A DNA stretch of 64,000 nucleotides. Source: DATAUD01 sp035511075. GTDB lineage: Bacteria; Verrucomicrobiota; Verrucomicrobiia; Limisphaerales; Palsa-1400. Position numbers and translations under genes: made by a program. The notes under the pieces are model-generated. The model had not been told where the DNA came from. It worked only from the letters and a program-made list of their open reading frames with translations, and made no database searches. Position 1 is the stretch's first letter. Every line of letters begins with the position of its first letter. Shown here piece by piece: positions 9,171 to 17,283 of this stretch. The DNA lies in the NCBI GenBank assembly GCA_035511075.1, contig DATKFW010000108.1, positions 149,203-213,202 on the forward strand, read 5' to 3'.

Positions 9171-10145
9171 TTATCCGATCGTAACGTCCCCACCGACGAT
9201 CCGTTCCAAATGGCCATGCGCGCCGCGCACCAGCAAGGCCCCGTCGTCGTCCAGGGATTCGGCGCGTCCGCGGATGACCCGGTTTCCGACGCGGATGGCC
9301 ACCTGCCGGTCCAGCGTGCTGCAACGTTCCCGCCACTGCTGCGCGATCTCTTCAAACTGCCCATTCTTGACAAGTTCGTAGTCGCGATCCAGTTCGCGCA
9401 GGATAACCACCGCCAGTTCGGCGCGGTTGACCGGTTGCCCCGTCTCGATTTGAAGAGAAGTCGCGATCTTGCGCAAATGGGGAGGGAAGTCGGCAGTCTC
9501 CAGGTTGACGTCCATGCCGATGCCCAGCAGAACCTCCTTCAAAAAATCCATGTCGGCGCTCAGCTCCGTGAGGATGCCGCAAAGTTTCCTGCCTCGAATC
9601 AATATATCGTTGGGCCACTTGATTTCGGGAACGATCCCGGTCTGCAACGTGATCGCCCGCGTTAGCGCGGTCGCGGCGGCGACGGTCAATTGCGTGGCTT
9701 GTTGCGGCGGGATGTTTGGGCGGAGCAGGACCGTGAACCAAAGCCCCTTGCCCGCCGGTGAAAGCCACGTTCGTCCCATGCGGCCGCGGCCTTTGGTTTG
9801 CGCCTCGGCGAACACCACGGTGCCGTCGGCGGCCCGGCCCCGCGCCAGGCGGGCGGCGACGTCGTTGGTGGAAGTGGTCTCGCGAAACACCTTGATCTCA
9901 CGGCCGATCACCCGCGTTTGACCCAGGCGCGAATAAAGATCGTCGGCATGCAGTGCGTCGGGCGTTCCCAAGAGGCGGTAGCCGATGTGCGGGCTGGCCT
10001 CAATCTCGTAGCCGCTGGCGCGCATCTGCTCAATATGACCCCAGACTCCGGCGCGGGTCATTCCAAGGTGGCGCGCCAGTTCCGCGCCGGAAACCCCGCA
10101 CGGCGCTGCGCGCAACGCCGACAAAATTTTTGCGTCCACGGTCAT
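9171..10145 (-). CDS. birA: Biotin--[acetyl-CoA-carboxylase] ligase with N-terminal winged helix
   Basis: A full-length 324-residue bifunctional BirA. Residues 1-60 are a helix-turn-helix (GAELARHLGMTRAGVWGHIEQM), as in proteins that also repress biotin genes. The biotin/AMP-binding loop is GRGRMGR at 119-125, KWPND is at 176-180, and an SH3-like C-terminal domain ends the protein. It attaches biotin to the carboxyl-carrier protein of acetyl-CoA carboxylase. The start overlaps the end of nadC by four bases, so the two are translationally coupled. No biotin-biosynthesis operon is visible in this window, so whether it acts as a repressor cannot be judged. Confidence 0.95.
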   Translation of the reverse strand: MTVDAKILSALRAAPCGVSGAELARHLGMTRAGVWGHIEQMRASGYEIEASPHIGYRLLGTPDALHADDLYSRLGQTRVIGREIKVFRETTSTNDVAARLARGRAADGTVVFAEAQTKGRGRMGRTWLSPAGKGLWFTVLLRPNIPPQQATQLTVAAATALTRAITLQTGIVPEIKWPNDILIRGRKLCGILTELSADMDFLKEVLLGIGMDVNLETADFPPHLRKIATSLQIETGQPVNRAELAVVILRELDRDYELVKNGQFEEIAQQWRERCSTLDRQVAIRVGNRVIRGRAESLDDDGALLVRGAHGHLERIVGGDVTIG

Positions 10146-10996
10146 GCGGTTTCGGTCAGCAACTCAAAATCCAGCGCCACATCCGAGGCCCGCGCCGAAT
10201 GTGTCAGCCCGCCCACGGAAATAAAATCGACGCCCGTCTCCGCAATCGCCCGGACAGTGGCCAGCGTGACACCCCCGCTGGCTTCGGTTTTTGCGCGGCC
10301 ATTAACCAGCCAGACGGCGGCGCGGAGGTCTTCAACCGGCATGTTGTCAAGCAAAATACAATCGGCCCGCGCCAGCAACGCCTGCTCCACTTGTTCCAGC
10401 GTGTCCGCTTCGACTTCGACATTTAGGCGCGGATATTGCGCGCGCGCGCGGCGGACGGCGGCTTCGATGGCATTGGGCGGCTCAACGCGCAAGGCCGCCA
10501 AGTGGTTGTCCTTGATCAAAACGCGGTCGAAAAGGCCGAAGCGATGGTTGGTCCCTCCGCCCTGCGTCACGGCGTATTTTTCGAGGCGTCGCAACCCCGG
10601 AGTGGTCTTGCGCGTGTCCAAAATGAGCGCCCGGGTTCCTGCAACAGCCTCGACAAAACGGGCGGTCAAGGTCGCGATGCCGGAAAGACGCTGGACGAAA
10701 TTCAGCGCCACACGTTCGCCAGCCAGAAGGCCGCGCGCCGGCCCGCGCAAACGCAGAAGCGTCTGGCCCCGCGCCGCGCGTTTCCCGTCCTGACAGGCCG
10801 GTTGAATTTGGATTGCAGGCGAGGCTTCATGAAAGACCGCCTCCGCGACTTCCAAACCGCAAACGACCAGCGGTTCCCGCGCCACCATGACAGCGGCGGC
10901 CATCATTTCCGCCGGCACCGTTGCCAGGGTGGTGACATCGCCCTCGCCGATGTCCTCGCGCAACGCAGCGCGCACCAAATCAAGTTCAACGTTCAA
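10142..10996 (-). CDS. nadC: Nicotinate-nucleotide pyrophosphorylase (carboxylating)
   Basis: NadC (quinolinate phosphoribosyltransferase) converts quinolinate and PRPP to nicotinate mononucleotide in de novo NAD synthesis. The 284-residue length is normal. Family motifs are all present: LDTRKTTPGLRRLEKYAV, the GGTNHRFGL stretch, VLIKDNH, the VEVE strand, ILLDNM and the C-terminal ISVGGLTHSA. The gene precedes birA with a four-base overlap; ahcY lies 56 bases upstream on the same strand, so nadC may also be read from the methyl-cycle transcription unit. Confidence 0.96.
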   Translation of the reverse strand: MNVELDLVRAALREDIGEGDVTTLATVPAEMMAAAVMVAREPLVVCGLEVAEAVFHEASPAIQIQPACQDGKRAARGQTLLRLRGPARGLLAGERVALNFVQRLSGIATLTARFVEAVAGTRALILDTRKTTPGLRRLEKYAVTQGGGTNHRFGLFDRVLIKDNHLAALRVEPPNAIEAAVRRARAQYPRLNVEVEADTLEQVEQALLARADCILLDNMPVEDLRAAVWLVNGRAKTEASGGVTLATVRAIAETGVDFISVGGLTHSARASDVALDFELLTETA

Positions 10997-11052
10997 GTTT
11001 GCGAACTATACAAACTCGCCCGCGTCCGTGTCGATTCAGTTCCTGAGCGCCC

Positions 11053-12504
11053 TCAGTACCGGTAATGCTCCGGCTTGTATGGGCCCTCCGGAGAGACGCC
11101 GAGGTACTCGGCCTGTTTGCGCGTCAGTTGGGTCAGCTTGACGCCGATTTTATCCAAGTGCAGACGCGCGACTTCTTCGTCCAGCTTTTTGGGCAGACGA
11201 TAGACGTCGGGTTTGTACGAGTCCTTGTTCTTCCAAAGGTCCAATTGGGCCAGCACCTGGTTGGAAAAGGAATTGGACATGACAAAGCTCGGATGGCCGG
11301 TGGCACAACCCAAATTCACCAATCGCCCTTCAGCCAGCAAATAAAAACTCCGGCCCCCGGGGAATGTGTACTTGTCCACCTGCGGCTTGATGTTGAGTTT
11401 CTTGACGCCAGGGGCCTTGTTGAGCAGATCGACCTGAATCTCGTTGTCGAAGTGGCCAATGTTGCACACGATCGCCTGGTCCTTCATCTTTTTCAAATGT
11501 TCCACCGTGATGACTTCGCAATTGCCGGTGCAGGTGACGTAAATGTCGGCCACACCCAATGTTTCGTCGATAACGGTCACTTCGAAACCCTCCATCGCCG
11601 CTTGCAAGGCGTTGATGGGATCGATTTCGGTGACAATGACCCGCGCGCCAAAACCACGCAGGGAATGGGCGCAACCTTTGCCAACATCGCCATAACCGCA
11701 AACCACGGCGACTTTCCCGGCGACCATCACGTCGGTTGCTCGTTTGATCCCGTCGGCAAGCGATTCCCGGCAGCCGTAAAGATTGTCGAATTTTGACTTG
11801 GTGACGGAATCGTTGACGTTGATCGCGGGCACAAGAAGCTTGCCGGCCTCCTTCATTTGGTAAAGACGATGGACGCCGGTGGTGGTTTCCTCGCTGACGC
11901 CGCGCCAATCCTTGACGACGTTGTGCCAGAAACGCGGGCGCTCCTTGGCAACGCGTTTGAGAAGAGTCTTGATGACATCCTCCTCGTGCGAGGCGCTCGG
12001 GCTGTTGACCCAGGTGTCGCCGTTTTCCAGTTCGTAGCCCTTGTGAATCAGCAGCGTCGCATCGCCACCGTCATCGACGACAAGCTGCGGTCCCTGTCCG
12101 TCAGGAAAAGCCAGGGCGCGGAACGTGCAATCCCAATATTCCTCCAGCGACTCGCCCTTCCAGGCGAAAACGGGCACGCCGGCCTTGGCGATGGCCGCCG
12201 CCGCGTGGTCCTGGGTGGAAAAAATGTTGCAACTGGCCCAGCGCACCGAAGCGCCGAGGGCCGCGAGACTCTCGATGAGCACCGCCGTCTCGATGGTCAT
12301 GTGCAACGAGCCGGTGATGCGCACGCCTTTAAGCGGCTTGGCGGCGGCATATTTTCGGCGGATCGCCATCAGGCCCGGCATTTCATGCTCGGAAATGTCG
12401 ATGGTTTTGCGACCGTATTCGGCCAGGCTCAGGTCTTTGACCTTGAAGTCGTTGCCGGCGGCGGCGCCCTTGGGTTTGCGGGATGGAACTAGTTTGGATG
12501 ACAT
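11053..12504 (-). CDS. ahcY: Adenosylhomocysteinase (SAH hydrolase)
   Basis: AhcY hydrolyses S-adenosylhomocysteine to adenosine and homocysteine and so relieves inhibition of methyltransferases. The 483-residue protein has the substrate motif GSLHMTIETAVLIE, the NAD-binding loop VCGYGDVGKGCA, the catalytic Lys/Asp region AINVNDSVTKSKFDN and the family C-terminus ending YKPEHYRY. The Asn-Cys pair in CTGNCEVI is intact. It starts 11 bases after metK, so both are one unit that turns the SAM cycle, with the divergent ArsR/methyltransferase gene as the obvious regulator. Confidence 0.97.
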   Translation of the reverse strand: MSSKLVPSRKPKGAAAGNDFKVKDLSLAEYGRKTIDISEHEMPGLMAIRRKYAAAKPLKGVRITGSLHMTIETAVLIESLAALGASVRWASCNIFSTQDHAAAAIAKAGVPVFAWKGESLEEYWDCTFRALAFPDGQGPQLVVDDGGDATLLIHKGYELENGDTWVNSPSASHEEDVIKTLLKRVAKERPRFWHNVVKDWRGVSEETTTGVHRLYQMKEAGKLLVPAINVNDSVTKSKFDNLYGCRESLADGIKRATDVMVAGKVAVVCGYGDVGKGCAHSLRGFGARVIVTEIDPINALQAAMEGFEVTVIDETLGVADIYVTCTGNCEVITVEHLKKMKDQAIVCNIGHFDNEIQVDLLNKAPGVKKLNIKPQVDKYTFPGGRSFYLLAEGRLVNLGCATGHPSFVMSNSFSNQVLAQLDLWKNKDSYKPDVYRLPKKLDEEVARLHLDKIGVKLTQLTRKQAEYLGVSPEGPYKPEHYRY

Positions 12505-12515
12505 AAAAGGAATTC

Positions 12516-13694
12516 TTATTTGGCTGCTTTTTTTAGGGCTGATGCCTTGTCCGTTTTCTCCCAGGTGAGGCTGTTGAGATCATCGATTTTGCCGAAGTGG
12601 CCGTAATTGGTGGTCCTGGAATAAATGGGCCGCAACAGATTCAACTGTTTGATGATGGCCGCCGGCTTGAAGTTAAAAACTTCCGTCACGGCCCGCTCAA
12701 TTTTCTCGTCACTGACCCGGCTGGTGCCGAAAGTGTCAACGCAGACTGAAACAGGATCGGGATAGCCGATGGCGTAGGCGAACTGGATCTCAGCGCGCGT
12801 GGCCAATCCGGACGCCACAATATTCTTGGCGACATAGCGGCCCATGTAAGCCGCGCTGCGGTCCACTTTGGACGGGTCCTTGCCGCTGAATGCGCCGCCT
12901 CCGTGGCGGCCCATGCCCCCGTAACTATCGACGATGATTTTGCGTCCAGTCAACCCGGTGTCGCCCTGGGGCCCCCCGACGACAAACCGTCCGGTGGGAT
13001 TGATCAAAAATTGGGTCCTTTTATCGAGCATTTCCGGCGGAAGCACTTTCTGGATGATTTCCTTGATGATGAAATCCTTGATTTCCTTATGTTTGACATC
13101 GGCGGCGTGCTGCGTCGAGACCACGACGTTGACGATGCGTACCGGCTTGCCGTTTTCGTACTGCACGGAAACCTGCGTCTTGGAATCGGGCCGCAACCAG
13201 GCCACTTTCCCGGATTTGCGAACCCGGTTGAGTTCACGGCCCAGCCGGTGGGCGAACATGATCGGCGCCGGCATCAGTTCGGGTGTCTCGTCGCAGGCGA
13301 AGCCGAACATCAGCCCCTGGTCCCCGGCTCCCTGCTCGGCGGTCTCCTTGCCGTCGGCGGCGCGCGCATCGACACCCTGGGCGATGTCCGGACTTTGGCG
13401 GGTCACTAGATTGGTGATAAAAACCTTCTCGGCGTGAAATACATCGTCGTCGTTGACGTAGCCGATTTCAGCGATGGCGGACCTTACAATTTCGTTGATG
13501 TTCACCTTCGCCTTGGTGGTGATTTCGCCGCCGACCACGACCATGTTGCTCTTGGCGTAAGTCTCGCAGGCCACGCGGCTGCGCGGGTCCTGTTCAAGGT
13601 GGGCATCCAGCACCGCATCGGAGATCGTATCGCAAACTTTGTCAGGATGCCCCTCCCCGACGGACTCGGAAGAAAAGATGTAATTCTTGTTCAT
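12516..13694 (-). CDS. metK: S-adenosylmethionine synthase
   Basis: MetK makes S-adenosylmethionine from methionine and ATP. The 392-residue sequence has the N-terminal FSSESVGEGHPDKVCD motif, the ATP-loop GDTGLTGRKIIVDSYGG and the phosphate-binding GGGAFSGKDPSKVDRSAAY. Length and all three sub-domains are complete. It is the first gene of a metK-ahcY pair. The 84 bases before its start are shared with a divergent ArsR-family regulator and are too short for a SAM or SAH riboswitch, so control is most likely by that protein. Confidence 0.97.
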   Translation of the reverse strand: MNKNYIFSSESVGEGHPDKVCDTISDAVLDAHLEQDPRSRVACETYAKSNMVVVGGEITTKAKVNINEIVRSAIAEIGYVNDDDVFHAEKVFITNLVTRQSPDIAQGVDARAADGKETAEQGAGDQGLMFGFACDETPELMPAPIMFAHRLGRELNRVRKSGKVAWLRPDSKTQVSVQYENGKPVRIVNVVVSTQHAADVKHKEIKDFIIKEIIQKVLPPEMLDKRTQFLINPTGRFVVGGPQGDTGLTGRKIIVDSYGGMGRHGGGAFSGKDPSKVDRSAAYMGRYVAKNIVASGLATRAEIQFAYAIGYPDPVSVCVDTFGTSRVSDEKIERAVTEVFNFKPAAIIKQLNLLRPIYSRTTNYGHFGKIDDLNSLTWEKTDKASALKKAAK

Positions 13695-13709
13695 GTTTAA
13701 TTAGAGATA

Positions 13710-13763
13710 ACTTACATATTGACGTATCTTGATAGGAAGATATATTATAACCCTGACGTAAGT
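13710..13763. promoter_or_regulatory. Divergent promoter region with candidate SahR-type operator
   Basis: For the rightward gene, TTGACG (13719-13724) and TATTAT (13743-13748) make a good promoter with an 18-base spacer. An inverted repeat, TATCTT (13725-13730) and AAGATA (13737-13742), exactly fills that spacer, the position expected for an autorepressor operator. Two direct copies of TGACGTA stand at 13720-13726 and 13754-13760, and a wider inverted pair ACTTAC/GTAAGT is at 13710-13715 and 13758-13763. On the other strand, TTGACT (complement of 13761-13766) gives a possible -35 box for metK. A regulator bound here could switch both directions at once. Confidence 0.55.
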
Positions 13764-13778
13764 CAACCTTTTATTTGC

Positions 13779-14708
13779 ATGGCCGGAACTTTGAAAGCTT
13801 TGCGGGCGTTGTCGGACCCGACGCGCCTGCGGATCGTTGCCCTCTTGGAGCGCAGCGAGCTTTCCGTCCATGAGCTGCAGGAAATCACGCGCATGGGCCA
13901 ATCGCGCATTTCGACCCATCTGGGATTGCTGCAGGATTCGGGCCTGCTGGAATCGCGGCGTGAGGGGAAACGGACGTTTTACCGAATCATAGGCCATGCG
14001 GACCCCACCACGAACGAGTTCATCCAATTGGCTGTCCGGGGTGCTCACGAGTTGCCTGAGCAACCGGCCGACCAGGCGAATTTGAAGCGCATTCTGGTCC
14101 GGCGGACGCAGCAGGCGCAGCTTTATTTCAACCAGGTCGCTGGACGGTTCGATCGCAGCTACGGCCCGGGCCGTTCGTGGCAGGCCTTTGGGCAACTGCT
14201 TTTGCGCCTGATGCCGCCACTGGTCATAGCCGACTTGGGCGCGGGGGAGGGGTTATTGAGCGAATTATTGGCGCGCCGCGCCAGGAAAGTCATTGCCGTT
14301 GATAATTCGGCGCGGATGGTGGAATTCGGGGCGGCCAAGGCGCGGAAAAACAAAATCAAAAACCTCGAATTCCGGCTGGGTGAATTGGAAAATCCGCCGA
14401 TCGAACCTGAAAGCGTCGATGTGGCGTTATTGAGCCAGGCATTGCATCACGCCGCCAGGCCCGAGGGCGGGATTGCCAGCGCCTATCGGATATTGCGGCC
14501 CCATGGCCAGGTGATGATTCTGGATTTGCTCCAGCACAGCTTCGAGCAGGCGCGCGAGTTGTATGGCGACCGGTGGCTCGGCTTTACGGAAAGCGATTTG
14601 CAGAACTGGCTCGAAGCCGCGGGCTTCAAAAAAATCGAAGTCACCGTCGTTGCCCGCGAGGAGCAGCCGCCGCACTTTCAAACCGTCCTGGCCACAGGGG
14701 AGAAGTGA
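13779..14708 (+). CDS. ArsR-family regulator fused to a SAM-dependent methyltransferase-fold domain (SahR-like)
   Basis: A 309-residue fusion. Residues 1-70 are an ArsR-type winged helix (LSDPTRLRIVALL, then QSRISTHLGLLQDSGLLESRREGKRTFY). From about 145 to 300 there is a class I methyltransferase fold with motif I ADLGAGEG at 151-158, an acidic residue ending the second strand at Asp175, and the late motif RILRPHGQVMILDL. Fusions of this type next to metK/ahcY match SahR, an ArsR-family regulator described in Proteobacteria that controls methionine-cycle genes in response to SAH. The ATG at 13779 is preferred; upstream codons in frame would run through the promoter. The 3' end overlaps the convergent gene by 68 bases. 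Confidence 0.8.
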   Translation: MAGTLKALRALSDPTRLRIVALLERSELSVHELQEITRMGQSRISTHLGLLQDSGLLESRREGKRTFYRIIGHADPTTNEFIQLAVRGAHELPEQPADQANLKRILVRRTQQAQLYFNQVAGRFDRSYGPGRSWQAFGQLLLRLMPPLVIADLGAGEGLLSELLARRARKVIAVDNSARMVEFGAAKARKNKIKNLEFRLGELENPPIEPESVDVALLSQALHHAARPEGGIASAYRILRPHGQVMILDLLQHSFEQARELYGDRWLGFTESDLQNWLEAAGFKKIEVTVVAREEQPPHFQTVLATGEK

Positions 14709-16287
14709 TGGCCTGCTCCGGTGGCGAAGCGGCGGGGTATTCCCAGACCCAATCGCCGTGGGTTAGCTCCTCGCTCGCCTTCACGATGACCCCGCCGTCA
14801 TCCGTTTTGTTCCAGCCAACAGAGTAAAGAATAAATTGGCCGTTTTCCAGGAGGCGGTACTTGAGCGGCTGGTCCATGATGACATCACGAGGTACAGCGG
14901 CCAGGAATTGCGGAGCAAGGGCGTCAAGCGCCTCTGGAAATTGGCCGTGAACAAGACGGTAGCGTTCCAGCGCGCACCCGATGTCGGCGAGATTGACCCA
15001 GGTCTGCGCTTGCGCCATTTTGCGTTCGAATCCGTTGAGCGACGGCAACAGCGCCCGGGAAATGATGCGGTGGCCCAGGATACTTCCAACGACACCGCTG
15101 GAAACAAGCTCGCGGTGAACTTCAGCGTCTTTTCGGTCCGCCACCTCCGGATCAATCCCCTTGGGCGTAATCACATCGTTCAGTTCGAAATCAACCAGAC
15201 GATGGTAATTCAATTGTTCGAGATAAATCCACCCCCGCGGAATGACCGTTCCGATGGCTGTCGCAAGTCCGCCTTCCGACGAGTTGTCCGACCCGTTCGC
15301 GATGTCGTTGACTGAGCGAAACGGGTTCCGGCTCGACCTTAGGTCCCCAAAATAAGAATCGGCACAATGAGATTCCGTGCGCAGCGCATGAACGCCATCA
15401 TCCAGGAAATCCAGCGTCCGCAGTTCCTGGGAGAAGTCCACCAATTCCTCGTCCGTCCATTGATGGCGGGAGAGGCCCTCCCACATCGGCTGCAAAGTTT
15501 TGGTCAGGCAGGCAAACCGCACCAGCTCCGTGATGAGAAACGGTTCGTCTCGAAGCGAGTTCACCAGGGTGAACATTAACCTGATGTCGTGGGACGCAGG
15601 CGCCGGTTGGGCCAGTGCCAGTTCGGAGCAGGCGCGCAATTCAAGCTTGGAACACATCGCGGTGACCGTGTGCAATTGCGGCAGGAGGATGCCGAATTTC
15701 GGTTCCCACTCATAGTCGATGTTGAAGCGGCTGTAAGGGCGCTGGCTGGCGCGTCGCAACTCCTCAAGCACAGGCTCCACCGGCTTAAGCTTTTCCAATA
15801 TGGCCTGCGCGGCCTCCCGGGTTTCCCCGCGCGAAAATCGAGGCGGCGCAGAATGGTTGGTCGCCAGCAATTCATTGGCAATGCGAATCAAATCAAGATA
15901 ACTGGCTTCCGGCCAGCCGCCCTTGTTAAAGCTCGTTTGGATTTCGTTTGGCATCTCAGCCGCCCGGTGGGTCCGTTCCACGGCATTCGTATCGCGTTGC
16001 CGCTGGGTGCCCGGAACGAAATCGAAGAGCGGCGCCAGAAACGGGGTCATGGCGAAATTCTGGTCGTCGGGCACGGGCGGCGGAACGTATTTGGCAAAGT
16101 CGAAGCTCTCCCCCCTGGCCTCCACTTCACGTTTGTAATTATCCCAGGCCCGTTTGCCGCGCCAATTTTCTTCAGCATGAAACAGGGCAACCACCGTGAC
16201 CGCTCCCGTCACGATCAGCAGCAGCTTGCGCCAGGTATTCCAGCGAAATAGCCACGAAAACGAACGCCTTTTGCGAGGAGGTTCCAT
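14641..16287 (-). CDS. Membrane-anchored hypothetical protein, third gene of an ECF sigma operon
   Basis: A 548-residue protein with a basic N-terminus, one membrane segment (LLLIVTGAVTVVALF, about residues 22-38) and a large extracytoplasmic part. I do not recognise the middle. The last 110 residues resemble a motif seen in many uncharacterised Verrucomicrobia/Planctomycetes proteins: a helix with GCALERYRLVHGQFPEAL, then PLKYRLLENGQFILYSVGWN and a DDGG turn, reminiscent of the globular end of type II pseudopilins. It starts three bases after the 131-residue gene and follows the ECF sigma gene, so it may be part of that sigma system. The C-terminal 23 codons overlap the convergent ArsR/methyltransferase gene. 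Confidence 0.65.
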   Translation of the reverse strand: MEPPRKRRSFSWLFRWNTWRKLLLIVTGAVTVVALFHAEENWRGKRAWDNYKREVEARGESFDFAKYVPPPVPDDQNFAMTPFLAPLFDFVPGTQRQRDTNAVERTHRAAEMPNEIQTSFNKGGWPEASYLDLIRIANELLATNHSAPPRFSRGETREAAQAILEKLKPVEPVLEELRRASQRPYSRFNIDYEWEPKFGILLPQLHTVTAMCSKLELRACSELALAQPAPASHDIRLMFTLVNSLRDEPFLITELVRFACLTKTLQPMWEGLSRHQWTDEELVDFSQELRTLDFLDDGVHALRTESHCADSYFGDLRSSRNPFRSVNDIANGSDNSSEGGLATAIGTVIPRGWIYLEQLNYHRLVDFELNDVITPKGIDPEVADRKDAEVHRELVSSGVVGSILGHRIISRALLPSLNGFERKMAQAQTWVNLADIGCALERYRLVHGQFPEALDALAPQFLAAVPRDVIMDQPLKYRLLENGQFILYSVGWNKTDDGGVIVKASEELTHGDWVWEYPAASPPEQAITSPLWPGRFESAAAAPRGQRR

Positions 16288-16290
16288 AGC

Positions 16291-16686
16291 TCAGACGATT
16301 TTTTGTTCGACTGGCGCCTCGCTGCGGGGCCGTTGTTCCGGCGCATTGGCAGGCGACGCCGGGGCGTTGTCCTCTTCGAGCAATTGGGCCATCAGCCGCT
16401 CCTGCCGTTGCAAGGCGATGATGCTGTCGGGGTTCATCGGCCCGGGTTCATGGACGGAAACAGACGCGTCCCGGCCCGTCATCAGATTCAGCGTCAGAAC
16501 GACCACCCACGCCGCTCCAAGACATATCCAGGCGCGGCGCGCGGGCAGTATCAATTCCTGCCACAGCCTCAACGCAAAGAAGGGGCGTCGGGCCCCGATC
16601 TTGTCAATAATGTCCTGCCGGATTTGGTCCAGATGCGGCCGGGCGGATTGATGGCGGCCAAGAAGAAGTTCGCGCGGGGTCTTCAT
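16291..16686 (-). CDS. Single-pass membrane protein next to ECF sigma factor (possible anti-sigma-like partner)
   Basis: A 131-residue protein with a soluble N-terminal part (about 50 residues), one membrane helix near residues 54-68 (AWICLGAAWVVVLTLNL), and a charged Pro/Glu-rich tail. Its start overlaps the end of the sigma gene in an ATGA, the usual coupling of an ECF factor to its regulator. No zinc-binding anti-sigma motif (HxxxCxxC) is present, so it is not a classical ZAS-type anti-sigma factor. The topology and position make a partner role reasonable; this is inference. Confidence 0.6.
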   Translation of the reverse strand: MKTPRELLLGRHQSARPHLDQIRQDIIDKIGARRPFFALRLWQELILPARRAWICLGAAWVVVLTLNLMTGRDASVSVHEPGPMNPDSIIALQRQERLMAQLLEEDNAPASPANAPEQRPRSEAPVEQKIV

Positions 16687-17222
16687 GTCTCCTCCAGTAA
16701 TTTCCTGAAAGCCTTTTTGGCGTAATGCAGGCGCGATTTCACAGTGCCAACCCGGGTCTCCGTGACAGCGGCGATTTCTTCGAGCGAAAAATCCTCGATG
16801 AAGTGCAACAGCAGCACGGACCTGTGGGCGGGCGCCAGTTGTTCAAGGATCCTCATGAACCCGGCCTCCTGTTCCTTGCGAATGAGCAATTCTTCGGGCC
16901 CGGCGACTTCATCCGGGTAGTCGTCGTCGTTCTGGTCAACGGGTATTTCCTCCGGACGCCTCTTGCGCCAGCGCAGGAGGCACTTTTGATGCGCGATGCC
17001 AAAAAGCCAGGAGCCGAACTTTTCGTCCTGCCGAAGGCTGCCGATGTGGCGGGAGGCGTTGATAAACGCTTCCTGAACGACATCGAGGCTGGATTGTTCA
17101 TCGCGAAGAAGTTCGAATACATACGTGTAAAGAGGCAATTGGTAGCGTTTGAACAAAGCGTTCCAAGCGTCGGCATCGCCGGTCCTGGCTTGCGCCACAG
17201 GCAGTTGTTCGCAATCAGACAC
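16683..17222 (-). CDS. ECF-type RNA polymerase sigma factor
   Basis: A 179-residue sigma-70-family factor with regions 2 and 4 only. Region 2 contains YTYVFELLRDEQSSLDVVQEAFINA and WLFGIAHQKCLLRWRKR. Region 4 contains SVLLLHFIEDFSLEEIAAVTETRVGTVKSRLHYAKKAFRKLL. The start codon is GTG. It heads a three-gene unit with two single-pass membrane proteins. Its regulon and promoter motif cannot be deduced from this window. Confidence 0.88.
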   Translation of the reverse strand: MSDCEQLPVAQARTGDADAWNALFKRYQLPLYTYVFELLRDEQSSLDVVQEAFINASRHIGSLRQDEKFGSWLFGIAHQKCLLRWRKRRPEEIPVDQNDDDYPDEVAGPEELLIRKEQEAGFMRILEQLAPAHRSVLLLHFIEDFSLEEIAAVTETRVGTVKSRLHYAKKAFRKLLEET

Positions 17223-17283
17223 TATCGCATCTATACACAGTAGAATGCGGGAGGCCAGAAAAGGTTCAATCGCCCTGGGAGAG

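Noticed and set aside
13695..13778. A SAM or SAH riboswitch upstream of metK
   Set aside because: The gap is only 84 bases, mostly AT-rich promoter sequence, and none of the conserved helices is visible.
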